Assembly: GCA_963575745.1 (NCBI GenBank)
Contig: CAUYUJ010003570.1
Span: 419,557 to 483,556, forward strand
DNA: 64,000 nt
Reading direction: 5' to 3'
Source of the DNA: Prorocentrum cordatum
Lineage: Eukaryota > Sar > Dinophyceae > Prorocentrales > Prorocentraceae
This document shows positions 29,476 to 41,620 of the stretch, one piece after another (position 1 is the first letter of the stretch; each line of letters begins with the position of its first letter). The notes under the pieces were generated by a model. It searched no databases. It saw only the letters and a program-made list of their open reading frames with translations, and was not told the origin of the DNA. Position numbers and translations under genes: made by a program.

Positions 29476-32400
29476 TTAGGTAGGTCGCAGCAGAGCGCAC
29501 GCCACCTTAGCAGCAGCTCTCGTCAGGGCAGCGCAGGCAGCTAGTTCACAGCAGGTTGCCGTGCTACCTGGAGGCAAGCTCATCGCCTCCTCGGCCACAT
29601 CGTGCCAATGGAAGCTGTGCGAGCTGGCGCAGGAGGAAGAGGAGGAGGAGGAGGAGGAGATGGGAAAATCAACCTGCACGCTGAAACCCCTACCTACAAC
29701 GCCAATCTGAAGCCACCACCCACATCCACATCCTTCATTACTGACACCCCCATCGAATGCACCACGGAGAGCAGTCTTACGAGTACTGAGGAACTGATCA
29801 TATGCAAACCAGCGAGTAATAGTTTGGCCACCTCTGGCCTCCCACGACAATCTATCCGCACGTTCATTACCCTCACGAAAGAAATGCTTATACAGACTCT
29901 GTCCCGATACAGGTGAGGTCAGTCCCCATCCAGACAGCATCGATACCGTATTTTGTAGTGTTCCCACCAGTCGTACATACTGCTTGTTGCGAATCTGCCA
30001 CTCACCACACATCCAGTTAACAACCGTCTTACTTTCTCCCAAGATCTCCATCCCAAGACGCTCAATATTCTCACACCTCCACTCCGTTTCATTCTCATAA
30101 TTAGCGGCAAAACGTTTGCTAATCCTCTCATTCATCTCTCTCTCCTCCTCCTCCTCCGCCTTCACGTGCCTCACACCAGGTGGCCTGGGTAAAACAAACA
30201 AGTCGAACAAGTGTTGCATGCCAACCACAGTCAGCAAATGTTTGCAATATTTCTCTCGGGACCCAGCGGAGCTGTCGAACGAGAGGTACCGCTCACAACC
30301 AAAGAGATCGCACAAACACCAGTCCCACACAGTATGTCCACGGGCAGGTGCACCCACGCTCATGCGTGCGAGATGCTTCCTATATTTTGCAGGCAACGCT
30401 AGAATACATGTGTCCAGATGTTCCGTCCACTTCCCCCTTCCATATAGCATGGCCAGCCTAGATATCATCCATTCACGTGACATGTCCGACTCCTCAGGTA
30501 TGGCAGGCTGATCATCCGTTGTCCGCCGACGACCGCCACTCGACATCTGGGAGATCTGAGATACATGAGATGCATGAGAGGCCGCCGCCACCGCCATCGC
30601 CCGAGTTTTCCTCTGACGCCGATGTGGTACCGTCTCCCCCTCCTCCTCCACTGTGTGTGTTGTGTATCTCCTCATGCGAATACTTGCAGCAACTGAGACA
30701 TCCTTGGCCCAATCCCAACAACGAAATATCCATATCTGCACCGCACTTCGAAATCCAAGCTCAACAAAACTCTGCCGTCCAACTTTGTATCGCCTACGTT
30801 GAAACTCAGACCAGCCTTCAGTTCTCCGCTTGCGTAGACCTGACATTAACGCCAGGCATCTACCTTCAAAAGAGCGAACAGCAGCAATGGTGGAATAGTC
30901 GGGCGTTCTGCCCTCACAGTTGAATAATAATGCAGCAATCACTTTAGCTTGATAACGAGTAAATCTCTCAGCCAAATCAATACCAGAGCAGCGATAATAA
31001 GCGATTTCCCAAAAGAATATCTTCTGGGCTTTCTGGAGCATGGCCTCTGAATCCGAGTGGTCCTTCCAGGTCTCCTCCAGAGTGGCCCCCAGGATCTCAA
31101 ACGACTGAACACGCGGCAGGACCACTTCTCGGGCCCCAAGAGCAGCGTCACAAGACGGCACCAGCACACGGATATCCTGCTCGGGGGACGGCGGGACGCC
31201 AGGCGGCGCACCAAAGTAAATATACATCAAGGATTTCGGCTTCCAGGTCATTCCTGCATTCATCAGCGGGATACTCATGTCACGCACCATCAACTCGAGG
31301 TCAGTGCGGGTCTTCGCATACAACAGAAGATTATATGCCCAGAAACTGTGGGTCATACGCTCACCGTTGAACATGCGCTCATCATTTTCCAATTTGATAC
31401 CGTAAAGCGTATCCTGCCTCCACCTGTCAATCACATCTCTCCAGAGTACAATAGAAACTGCTAGAAAAATCATCGGCCCCTCCACTCCTCCCCTTCGAAT
31501 AGATTTGTCCCAATAGACCGCTGAAGATGCCTCGATGCCCTCGAAGCTGGCCACGCACTGATTATCAATCATGGGTTCAATCAACGCCACAATGAGGTCA
31601 GCTGGTATGTCAAGAGCACGAAGACAGCGCATGGCGAGGCACGGAGTGACATTATCGAATGCTTGTAAAATATCGAGGTTGGCAAGCCACAAACTGTCTC
31701 CTTTGCCCCAGACAGCGGAGTGCTGGCTGAGCCTTTTGGCAACGCAGGTGATTTCCGATGTTTTTTCGTCCCGATCTGAATCCGTACAGGCATACATAGT
31801 GTCGGTGCTCCTCAATCCTCTTCTCAATCATCATCACAATACATGCCATGTACCATTTCATAAGACACGACTGTAGACATAGTACACGTGTATATGTCAA
31901 ATGTTGTACGTCCATTTCTTTAGGCATGAGCGTGGCAGCTAGTTGACGCCAACTGTCGGGGCAACATAACCTGCGGGAGGTTCACCAGAACACGTCGAAC
32001 AGATGCCCACGAGAGCTGTTTCAACATCGTGACGGTCACGTTGTCGAGACCTGGGGCCTTTCCCGTGGACAGCTTCGCCCTCGCCCGCAGCAGGAGCGAC
32101 ATCGAGAACACCTCTGAGGATCCGCTTCCCGAACATAGACCACGCAGCGACTGTTGCTCACGAAGGGTCACCTCCCTGGCTTCGGGGTCCTCCACCTTAG
32201 ACTTCATGTGCCCCAGTATCTCGTCCCCCCACTCCTCGCGGTTCTGGGACTCCATCCCGTTGGCAAGGATCAACGTCTCCGTCTTGGCCCTCCTCCTCCT
32301 CCTCGTGTTCATCTCCGTCCTCCACCTCTGTACTCTTGCCTCCAGCCTCCTCCTTTCTCTCCTCACTATCTTTGAGCACCGTTTGGCCTCCTCTCTATCC

Positions 32401-33635
32401 CCACGACGAAGTGCTTCGCGTTTACTTTCCTGGGCGGCCCAGTGGATCTCGGATTTCTTTGGCACATTATTCCTGGGATTGGTATCTTTCTGGGGGGTCT
32501 CCTTGGCGGTCTTTATGAGGTCAGGTCCCAGCATATCCAACATCTCCTGTCGATCCTCTGGGTCAGCATTTTCCTGGCACAATGCACGGTAACGACTGCC
32601 CCGATCGTCCATGTTCTTCGCAAACTCAAGCTGCGACACCGGTTGCAAGTAGATGAATTTGCGAGCAGGCTGGGTCCGTCTCTTCGCAGACGGTCCACAA
32701 GACAAGCGAACAACTATGCAAGCGTGGTCAGACAGCGCACGCTCGTATCTGCTGCATGGGTGCTCCGTCCAGGCGTGGCCCACTTCCGCAGGCAACATCC
32801 AGCCTACAGTGATCTCCTGCCTGTGTAAACGACGGCTGACACCCACATAGTCGAGTACCTTCTCCACCCCCGTACTTGATTTGAAAGTAACCCTCCTCTG
32901 CCCAAATGTGTTATCCATCCTTATGCCCCAGAGCCCGCAGAAGTCCAGCAGGGCCCTCCTCATAGATTGCAGCCTAGACGCCCGTCGAGTTTCGAAGCCC
33001 GAGACAACCCTATGAGGCCTTGTTTTGCGTGCACCACGTTTTGTTTGAGTCATATACGGCTTGCCGTCATCCGATCCTTCCTCCATCCCAGTATCAATCT
33101 CCGTAGAATCCCCAGCAATCCCAGACGCCTCCAGAAGCCCTGATCCAGTAACTCTAAAGCCGTTGACCTCCGAATCTGGCTCGAGTCTGACGTTAGCATC
33201 TGTCAAGAAGACCAGGTCCTGCGGCTGCTTCGGGAACTTAGACCTATGTGTGCGAAGCACTTGGGAAATATCAAACAATATCTGCTCGTGCACATCATGT
33301 TCATGCTGTTCTTCCGTAAGGGTACGAATACTCTCATGCGGCATATATGCAACAATAACAGTAACACTAGAATAACTACAAATCACAAAACCTTTGCCAC
33401 GATATGTGGCCCTGAGCGAGTCTCTCCAAGACTTAGACATGATCACCGCAGCCTTCCGACAAGTACTCCGAAAAATTGTGTAACCTCGCATGCTGAGATC
33501 ACGAACTGAAAGGAACTGGCACTCGCACAACCCCGCGAGTCCCACATCTAAGCGACGTAGTGCATTAATTATGTCATGGCCGTTCTCTGCACCTGCCCGA
33601 CGCACATTCCATGACGCAATGGTGTCGTGGCACCT
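29476..33635 (-). pseudogene. LINE-A1 ORF2: endonuclease-RT-RNase H polyprotein
   Basis: Open 33605-31920 (endonuclease and linker) and 31827-29476 (RT to C-terminus, TAA at 29476-29478). Endonuclease motifs: WNVRRAG, CECQF, VIVAYMP, FLTDANV, KVLDYVGV and ALSDHACIV. RT motifs: STGKAPGLDNV, YGFRSGRK, NLDILQAFDNV and GGVEGPMIF. The YxDD position reads WAYN, with the catalytic Asp codon changed to Tyr at 31333-31335. RNase H-like motifs follow in permuted order, with GESK in place of GDSK. Relative to A2-A4, a 14-bp deletion near 31970 and one extra T near 31760 shift the frame. The domain starts without an ATG, in the same frame as the end of ORF1 after a single TAG. Confidence 0.88.
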
Positions 33636-34686
33636 CTAGTTCGTACTGGAAATCCTCGCTCGCAACTCATCAATGTTGATCCCTGGCTCAAGCTGATTCA
33701 TTGCACGAGTAATCTCCCAGCCATTCTGCAGAGAGAACTTGGCCACAGTCTTCCCTGGAGGTGGTAAGTGGTCACTGGAGCCCCACATGAACGTAATCGG
33801 TGGTCCCGTCTCAGCCCTGAGATTTGAATGATGCTTCTTGAAGCTCTTGAACTTTGCCTGAAAGATCCCAGCGGCATCCAGATGGGGCTTCTTCCAGGGG
33901 GGGGGGGGCCTCCACGTGGACCTTGAGGACCCTGGGAGCGTGCTGGAGTTTGTTGTCGGCAATCGCGGCAACGAGTCGACGACGGAGATCCCACAGCTGG
34001 TCACTGGTAACCCCATTCTGGAAATAGAACCGAGCACGCGAATAACCCCATGCCTCTCGACCTGTGTTGAACCTCTTGGATTGGTTCAGGTCCAGAAGCT
34101 CCTTGACACCACTGAACCATTCTCCAGCCAGGACCTCATTCAGTAGTGAATTCAACGCCTGCTGTGATAACATCTCCTCCTGACGCTTCTCTGCATCCCG
34201 CCAATCAGTCACCCATCCCTTGAGCTCGACGAACGACGGAGTGAAATTCTGCATGGACTGCCGAGTTTCCGCCGAGGACGCCGTCGTAGAGGTGCCTGCT
34301 CTGGGGGGCCCACCTGCAGGAGCCTGCTGGAGCTGGATAATCTGGAGCCTCTGATCCTCCACCTTCTTAGTAATAGCATCTATGTCCGTCATCGCCTGCT
34401 GCACATTTTTCTCGACCGAATCAACGCGAGCATTGAGTTGGGTGCCGAGATCCGCGATGCTCCGATGGGTTGACTGGAAGCCCTCAGTCATCTTACCTCC
34501 CAGAGATGCAACAAGCGTCGTTATCTTGTCCATACCCTTAGTCATGGCCTCCTCGAGGCCCTCAACCGTCTGAATTTTGACACGTTTTCCCTCTGGGACC
34601 TCCTCCTCCTTGGCTCCTGGAACGGGCATATCAGTGGCATCCATGGCGAAAATCTCGGGGACCGCAGCAGCTGATGAGGCAGCCAT
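33636..34686 (-). pseudogene. LINE-A1 ORF1: coiled-coil RNA-binding-type protein
   Basis: Likely start ATG at 34686 (MAASSAAAVPE), although the frame is open further upstream. About 350 codons. Residues 40-120 form a heptad-like helix (GMDKITTLVASLGG ... VEDQRLQIIQLQQ). Residues about 150-265 hold a Trp-rich region and RARFYFQNGVTSDQLWDLRR. A run of 12 C (33897-33908 on the minus strand) separates this frame from the conserved C-terminus (AETGPPITFMWG ... LRARISSTN), which lies in another frame and ends in TAG at 33636-33638. The role by analogy with L1 ORF1p is RNA binding and trimer formation (inference). LINE-B has a related protein. Confidence 0.75.
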
Positions 34687-35187
34687 CTTGCCGTCTGAGA
34701 TGTTGCAAGGGATATTCCACTTCTGACAGAACGATCGATCTTCTCGAGTGCGTTTGAGATGCGCACGTAACTGATGACAGTTATATGGGGCAACAGGATT
34801 ATGAGGTAAAGTGGAAGAGAGATGAGGTGGTGCAGATGGTATGTCAACTAGAGAATCTTTATCGTCGTGACAAGATCTACCAACCTGTCTGGCAAGATAT
34901 TCCCACTCCCAATGTCCGAAGTTGGATCCCCAGCGGTCCAGATCGATCGATTGACTCTGGCTCGTCCCGTCCAGCTCGATGCAGCAAAATGCCGCAACAA
35001 TGCACACAAACAAATACAAACAAATGGCAGGCGGCCTGCTTACCTCGGACTCGCCGAAGTCGCCGAAGATGCCCAATCGCCACGCGCCCCCGCGCGGCGG
35101 GCCAGGCCAGGGGCAGGCTGCCTGTCTGCACAATGCAGCTCGAGCCGCACGAGGAGGCCCCACGAGCCCCGGCAGCAACCAACCTTG

Positions 35188-36542
35188 GTTACCGCCGGGA
35201 ACTCGTAGAGCTTCCTCGCGCAATGCGGGCGCGGCAATCTCGCATTGCGCGCGCGAGGGCGCGGTCTCATGGAGGAGGACGCGGAGGAGAAGAAGAAGTG
35301 AGGGGAAAGCATCTCTGGGAAAAGTATAAGAATTAAATCAAAAAATCATAATCATCCTTCTTTATAAAAAAAGCAGAGCACGAATAGTTTTTGTCAACAG
35401 CTCCTGCAGCTCGAGTTATGTCAAGAAAGTCACCATCATCCGTCTAAAATTTAGCAGAATACGAACAGTTGTTTCTGACCCAGCTCTGGTAGCAGACCGA
35501 ATTCAGGCGTCTAGATACTTTAGACTAGCGTTTCCTATGATTGTCTTTCGACTCATGTGACAAACAGCTATGTAGCTCATCTCCAACTCAATTTAAGTCC
35601 GGAAAACCATCACCAAAAAAAACAAAGAGGACGAATAGTTTTTCAAACCCAGTTCTGATAGCAGACCGAGTTCAGACGTCTACATACTTTAGACGGGCGC
35701 GCCTGATGAGTTCTCTCTGATTGCTCTGCCGAACAATTCTGTAGCTCGTCTGCAGCTCCAATTGAATCAAGAAAACCATCACCATCCCTTAAAGCAGACC
35801 GAGTTCAGGCGTCTAGATTATTTAAGCTAGCGCGCCTGATGATCTCCTTCCGATTGCTGTGCAAAACAGCTCTGTCGCCCATCTGCAGCTCTAGTTAAGT
35901 CAAAAAACCATCAGCATACCTAAAAAAAAGCCGAGTACGAATAATTGTTCGGACCCAGCCAAGATAGCATACCAGGTTCAGGCGTCTAGATACTTCAAAC
36001 TAGCGCGCCTGATGATTTCCCTCCGATTGCTGTACCGCACAGCTCTGTAGCTCATCTGCAGCTCGAGTTAAGTTCTGAAAATCATCATCATGTGAAGAAA
36101 AATTAGCAGCGTACGAATAATTTTGCGGACGCGGCTCTGGTAGCCGACCGAATTCAGATATCTAGATGCTTGAGACGAACGCGCCTGACGATTCTACATC
36201 GATTAGGTATGCCTACCAGCTCTATAGCGATTCTAATGCTCGAGTTAAGCACAGAGAACCGATAGCACTTCCCAAGATGAGACGAAACAGCCGTTCCCGC
36301 CCCAGTGCTTTGTGGTAGTAATAGGTACCCGATCGGGTTAAGATTCAAGATGGCGAACGGAAATAAGATCGAAGGGAAAAATACGGGAGCTCTAACGAAT
36401 TGTTGAATTTCGAGAAATCGAATTTCAACAAATCAAAAAATACAAAACTTCTGTCGAGATTTTGTTTGTAAACTAGCTCCTCAGCGCGCCGGAAATACTC
36501 TGCTAGCTTCGCCGATAACGCTCTTAGGGAAGCTCTACGAGT
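35188..36542 (+). mobile_element. Element E, copy 5, occupied by LINE-A1
   Basis: The left hairpin is split by LINE-A1: left half at 29368-29395, right half GGTTACCGCCGGG from 35187. ACTCGTAGAGCTTCC is at 35201-35215, followed by a hairpin-prone stretch (CTCGCGCAATGCG ... CGCATTGCGCG). The 175-bp repeats run 35370-36250. The GATGGCGAACGGAAATAA block is at 36350 and the right end GGAAGCTCTACGAGT at 36528-36542. The block is duplicated as copy 6. Confidence 0.78.
35370..36250 (+). repeat. 175-bp tandem repeats of element E, copy 5
   Basis: About five units, anchored on CAGACCGAATTCAG or similar near 35490, 35665, 35805, 35965 and 36145. One unit is shortened (about 35790) relative to copy 6. 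Confidence 0.8.
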
Positions 36543-37371
36543 CATTTCACAATTCGTGTTAAGAACTGGTATTTGTCGCACCTATTGTGGGGCATGCCGC
36601 GTCTGCTAGTGAAATATTCAGGTCCATAGCTGCAGTATTCCTACCAACACTTGGCGGTACGGACTTCGTATAAAACTCAAAAAAATCATGTAACAACCTG
36701 GCATGGGTTTCCCCAAAATCGTCATAGATTGGCTCTTGGAAGATTATGACGAATTTAAAAATTCGTTGTGGGAAGACAGATTTCTCACTGAGCATTAGCA
36801 TATCAGCTTCATTCTGAAGGGCGATGAGCTATCTTGCAGGAGTTTTACTACTGGTTCACAGCAAGCTACAGACATTGTTGAAGAACAAAAAAATCAAGTG
36901 TTACGAAAATGCTCTCAGCAGCTCTCTGCTTCGAATCTGCGTACTTCAGCGAGTGCCAGGAGCTCTAATGCCTGTCGAACTATCAAGCTCGTAGCTGCAA
37001 TCATACTGTCAAAAGACGTGGATAAACCGACTTTGCATAAACCCATAAAAATCATGCCGCGAGTTGTCGCGCTCAGTTCTGAGAATCGTCATTCTGACAA
37101 TCTGAGCACTTATTCGCGTAAGAAGAGCCCTACGAGGGTCCCGGCGGTAACCTGGTTGACGGTTTACCGCCGGCTGCGAGTTGGACGACCCGGCCAGAAC
37201 GGACAATGTGGTAACCTGGGGCCGGTTTTTCGAAAATGCCTCGTAGAGCTTCCCTAGGAGTGTTAGCGGCGAAGCTACAAGAGTAATCCTGGCGCGCTGG
37301 AGGGCTAGTTGGCGAAAAATCTCGACGGAAATTTTGTCTTTGTTTGACACTGGGAGCCGGCGGTAAACCGT
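36543..37371. repeat. Spacer 1 between LINE-A1/E5 and LINE-A2
   Basis: About 830 bp with the dispersed GCAGTATTCCTACC repeat (36580-36665), a related partial copy (36980-37070), a reversed empty E hairpin (37139-37175) and a reversed E right end (37240-37330, CCTCGTAGAGCTTCCCTAGG ... CTAGTTGGCG). It closes with the left hairpin half (37350-37379) that receives LINE-A2. The whole spacer reappears at 50395-51233. Confidence 0.75.
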
Positions 37372-37460
37372 CAACCTTGTTTTTTTTTTTTGCGGTTTGC
37401 GGTCCGCCACTAGAATCCGAATCCGAATCGGCGGAACAGTGCAACTGAGCCCCCACCGTC

Positions 37461-40400
37461 TTAGGTAGGTCGCAGCAGAGCGCACGCCACCTTAGCAGCA
37501 GCTCTCGTCAGGGCAGCGCAGGCAGCTAGTTCACGGCAGGTTACCGTGCTACCTGGAGGCAAGCTCATCGCCTCCTCGGCCACATCGTGCCAATGGAAGC
37601 TCTGCGAGCTGATGCAGGAGGAAGAGGAGGAGGAGGAGGAGGAAATGGGAAAATCAACCTGCAGCTGGAACCACTACCTACTACACCAATCTGAAGCCAC
37701 CACCCGCCTCCACATCCTTCATTACTGACACCCCCATCGAATGCACCACGGAGAGCAGTCTTACGAGTACTGAGGAACTGATCATATGCAAACCAGCGAG
37801 TAATAGTTTGGCCACCTCTGGCCTCCCACGGCAATCTATCCGCACGCTCATTACCCTCACGAAAGAAATGTATATACAAATTCTGTCCCGATGCAGGTGA
37901 GGTCAGTCCCCATCCAGACAGCATCGATACAGTATTTTGCAGTACTCCCACCAGTCGTACATACTGCTTGTTACGAATCTGCCACTCACCACACATCCAG
38001 TTCACGACCGTCTTACTATCTCCCAAGATTTCCATCCCAAGACGTGCAATACTCTCACACCTCCACTCCGTTTCATTCTCATCATAAGCGGCAATACGTT
38101 TGCTGATCCTCTCATTCATCTCTCTCCACCTCCTCCTGCGCCTTCACATACCTCACACCAGGCGGCCTGGGTAAGACGAATAACTCAAACAAGTGTTGCA
38201 TGCCAATCACAGTCAGCAGACGTTTGCAATATTTCTCGCGGGACCCAGCGGAGCTGTCGAACGAGAGGTACCACTCACAACCAAAGAGATCGCACAAACA
38301 CCAATCCCATACAGTATGTCCACGGGCGGGGGCACCCATGCTCATGCGCGTGAGATGCTTCCTATCTTTTGCAGGCAACGCAAGAATGCATGTGTCCCGA
38401 TGTTCTGTCCACCTCCCCCTTCCATGTAGCATGGCCAGCCTAGATATCATCCATTCACGTGAGATGTTCGACTCCTCAGGTATGGCAGGCTGATCATCCG
38501 TTGTCCGCCGACGACCCCCACTCGACATCTGGGAGATCTGGGATACTTGAGAAGCCGCCGCCGCCGCCATCGCCCGAGTTTTTATATGACGCCGATTTGG
38601 TACCGTCTCCACATCATCCGCAACTGTGCGTGTTGTGTACCGCCTCATACGAATACTTGCAGCAACTGAGACATCCTTGGCCCAATCCCAACAACGAAAT
38701 ATCCATATCTGCACCGCACTTCGAAATCCTAGCGCAACAAACCTCTGCCGTCCAACTTTGTATCGCCTACGTTGAAACCCTGGCCATCCTTCAGTTCTCC
38801 GCTTGCGTAGGCCTGACATCAACGCCAGGCATCTACCTTCAAAAGAGCGAACAGCAGCAATGGTGGAATAGTCGGGCGTTCTGCCCTCACAGTTGAATAA
38901 CAATGCAGCAATCACTTTAGCTTGATAACGAGTAAATCTCTCAGCCAAATCAATACCAGAGCAGCGATAATAAGCGATTCCCCCAAAGAATATCTTCTGG
39001 GCTTTCTGGAGCACGGCCTCTGAATCCGAGTGGTCCTTCCAGGTCTCCTCCAGAGTGGCTCCCAGGATCTCAAACGACTGAACACGCGGCAGGACCACTT
39101 CTCGGGCCCCAAGAGCAGCGTCACAAGACGGCACCAGCACACGGATATCCTGCTCGGGGGACGGCGGGATGCCAGGCGGCGCACCAAAGTAAATATACAT
39201 CAAGGATTTCAGCTTCCAGGTCATTCCTGTATTCATCAGCGGGATACTCATGTCACGCACCATCAACTCGAGGTCCGTGCGGGTCTTCGCATACAACAGA
39301 AGATTACCTGCCCAGAAACTGTGGGTCATACGCTCACCGTTGAACATGCGCTCATCATTTTCCAAGTTGATACCGTACTGCGTTTCCTGCCTCCACCTGT
39401 CAATCACATCTCTCCAGAGTACAGTAGAAACTGCTAGGAAAATCATCGGCCCCTCCACTCCTCCCGTTCGAATAGATTTGTCCCAATAGACCGCTGAAGA
39501 TGCCTCGATGCCCTCGAAGCTGGCCACGCACTGATTATCAATCATGGGTTCAATCAACGCCACAATGAGATCAGCTGGCATGTCAAGAGCACGAAGACAG
39601 CGCATGGCGAGGCACGGAGTGACATTATCGAATGCTTGTAAAATATCGAGGTTGGCAAGCCACAAACTGTCTCCTTTGCCCCAGACAGCGGAGTGCTGGC
39701 TGAGCCTTTTGGCAACGCTGGTGATGTCCGATGTTTTGCGTCCCGATCTGAATCCGTACAGGCATACATAGTGTCGGTGCTCCTCAATCCTCTTCTCAAT
39801 CATCATCACAATACATGTCATGTACCATTTCATAAGACACGACTGTAGACATAGTACACGTGTATCTGTCAAATGTTGTATGTCCATTTCTTTAGGCATG
39901 AGCGTGGCAGCTAGTTGACGCCAACTGTCGGGGCAACATAACCTGCGGGAATACACACCTTGGAAGCTCACCAGAACACGTCGAACAGATGCCCACGAGA
40001 GCTGTTTCAACATCGTGACAGTCACGTTGTCGGGACCTGGGGCCTTTCCCGTGGACAGCTTCGCCCTCGCCCGCAGCAGGAGCGACATCGAGAACACCTC
40101 TGAGGATCCGCTTCCCGAACATAGACCACGCAGCGACTGTAGCTCACGAAGGGTCACCTCCCTGGCCTCGGGGTCCTCCACCTTAGACTTCATGTGCCCC
40201 AATATCTCGTCCCCCCACTCCTCGCGGTTCTGGGACTCCATCCCGTTGGCAAGGATCAACGTCTCCGTCTTGGCCCTCCTCCTCCTCCTCGTGTTCATCT
40301 CCGTCCTCCACCTCTGTACTCTTGCCTCCAGCCTCCTCCTTTCTCTCCTCACTATCTTTGAGCACCGTTTGGCCTCCTCTCTATCCCCACGACGAAGTGC

Positions 40401-41620
40401 TTCGCGTTTACTTTCCTGGGCGGCCCAGTGGATCTCGGATTTCTTTGGCACATTATTCCTGGGATTGGTATCTTTCTGGGGGGTCTCCTCGGCGGCCTTT
40501 ATGAGGTCAGGTCCCAGCATATCCAACATCTCCTGTCGATCCTCTGGGTCAGCATTTTCCTGGCACAATGCACGGTAACGACTGCCCCGATCGTCCATGT
40601 TCTTCGCAAACTCAAGCTGCGACACCGGTTGCAAGTAGATGAATTTGCGAGCAGGCTGGGTCCGTCTCTTCGCAGATGGTGCACAAGACAAGCGAACAAC
40701 TATGCAAGCGTGGTCAGACAGCGCACGCTCGTATCTGCTGCATGGGTGCTCCGTCCAGGCGTGGCCCACTTCCGCAGGCAACATCCAGCCTACAGTGATA
40801 CCCTGCCTGTGTAAACGACGGCTGACACCCACATAGTCGAGTACCTTCTCCACCCCCGCACTTGATTTGAAAGTAACCCTCCTCTGCCCAAATGTGTTCT
40901 CCATCCTTATGCCCCAGAGCCCGCAGAAGTCCAGTAGGACCCTCCTCATAGATTGCAGCCTAGACGCCCGTCGAGTTTCGAAGCCCGAGACAACCCTATG
41001 AGGCCTTGTTTTGCGTGCGCCACGTTTTGTTTGAGTCATATACGGGTTGCCGTCATCCGATCCTTCCTCCATCCCAGTATCAATCTCCGTAGAATCCCCA
41101 GCAATCCCAGACGCCTCCAGAAGCCCTGATCCAGTAACTCCAAAGCCGTTGACCTCCGAATCTGGCTCGAGTTCGACGTTAGCATCTGTCAAGAAGACCA
41201 GGTCCTGCGGCTGCTTCGGGAACTTAGACCTATGTGTGCGAAGCACTTGGGATATATCAAACAATATCTGCTCATACACATCATGTTCATGCTGTTCTTC
41301 CGTAAGGGTACGAATACTCTCATGCGGCATATATGCAACAATAACAGTAACACTAGAATAACTACAAATCACAAAACCTTTGCCACGATATGTGGCCCTG
41401 AGCGAGTCTCTCCAAGACTTAGACATGATCACCGCAGCCTTCCGACAAGTACTCCGAAAAATTGTGTAACCTCGCATGCTGAGATCACGAACTGAAAGGA
41501 ACTGGCACTCGCACAACCCCGCGAGTCCCACATCTAAGCGACGTAGTGAATAATTATGTCATGGCCGTTCTCTGCACCTGCCCGACGCACATTCCATGAC
41601 GCAATGGTGTCGTGGCACCT
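37461..41620 (-). pseudogene. LINE-A2 ORF2: endonuclease-RT-RNase H polyprotein
   Basis: One open frame of 1139 codons (41531-38112) covers the endonuclease (CECQF, IVAYMPHES, FLTDANV, VLDYVGV, ALSDHACIV), a basic helical linker (RRERRRLEARVQRWR), the RT (STGKAPGPDNV, YGFRSGRK, NLDILQAFDNV, RTGGVEGPMIF) and the connection region. The YxDD position reads WAGN, with Asp changed to Gly at 39306-39308. A 1-bp deletion near 41549 disconnects the first 25 residues. An indel near 38115 (shared with A4) disconnects the RNase H-like part (38119-37565: GDSKTVVNWMCG, REGNERADRL, FDGGVSNEGCGGGWW). A further 1-bp deletion near 37665 removes the Glu motif from frame. TAA at 37461. Confidence 0.88.

Larger units (their letters stand above)
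29396..35179 (-). mobile_element. LINE-A1 non-LTR retrotransposon, full length
   Basis: 5784 bp on the minus strand, flanked by CAACCTTG at 29388-29395 and again at 35180-35187 (8-bp target duplication). It sits in the hairpin loop of element E copy 5. From 5' to 3' it has a GC-rich leader of about 490 bp, ORF1, ORF2 (endonuclease, RT, RNase H-like), a 3' UTR of about 70 bp and an 11-base A tail (T29396-T29406). The 3' UTR can form the stem TCCGCC/GGCGGA. ORF2 has at least two frameshifts and two altered catalytic residues, so this copy is not active. It is most similar to A3. Confidence 0.92.

Noticed and set aside
29602-33509. Plus-strand frames of 70-190 codons opposite the LINE-A copies
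   Set aside because: Antisense shadows of ORF1 and ORF2. They repeat at the same place in all four copies and carry no domain.
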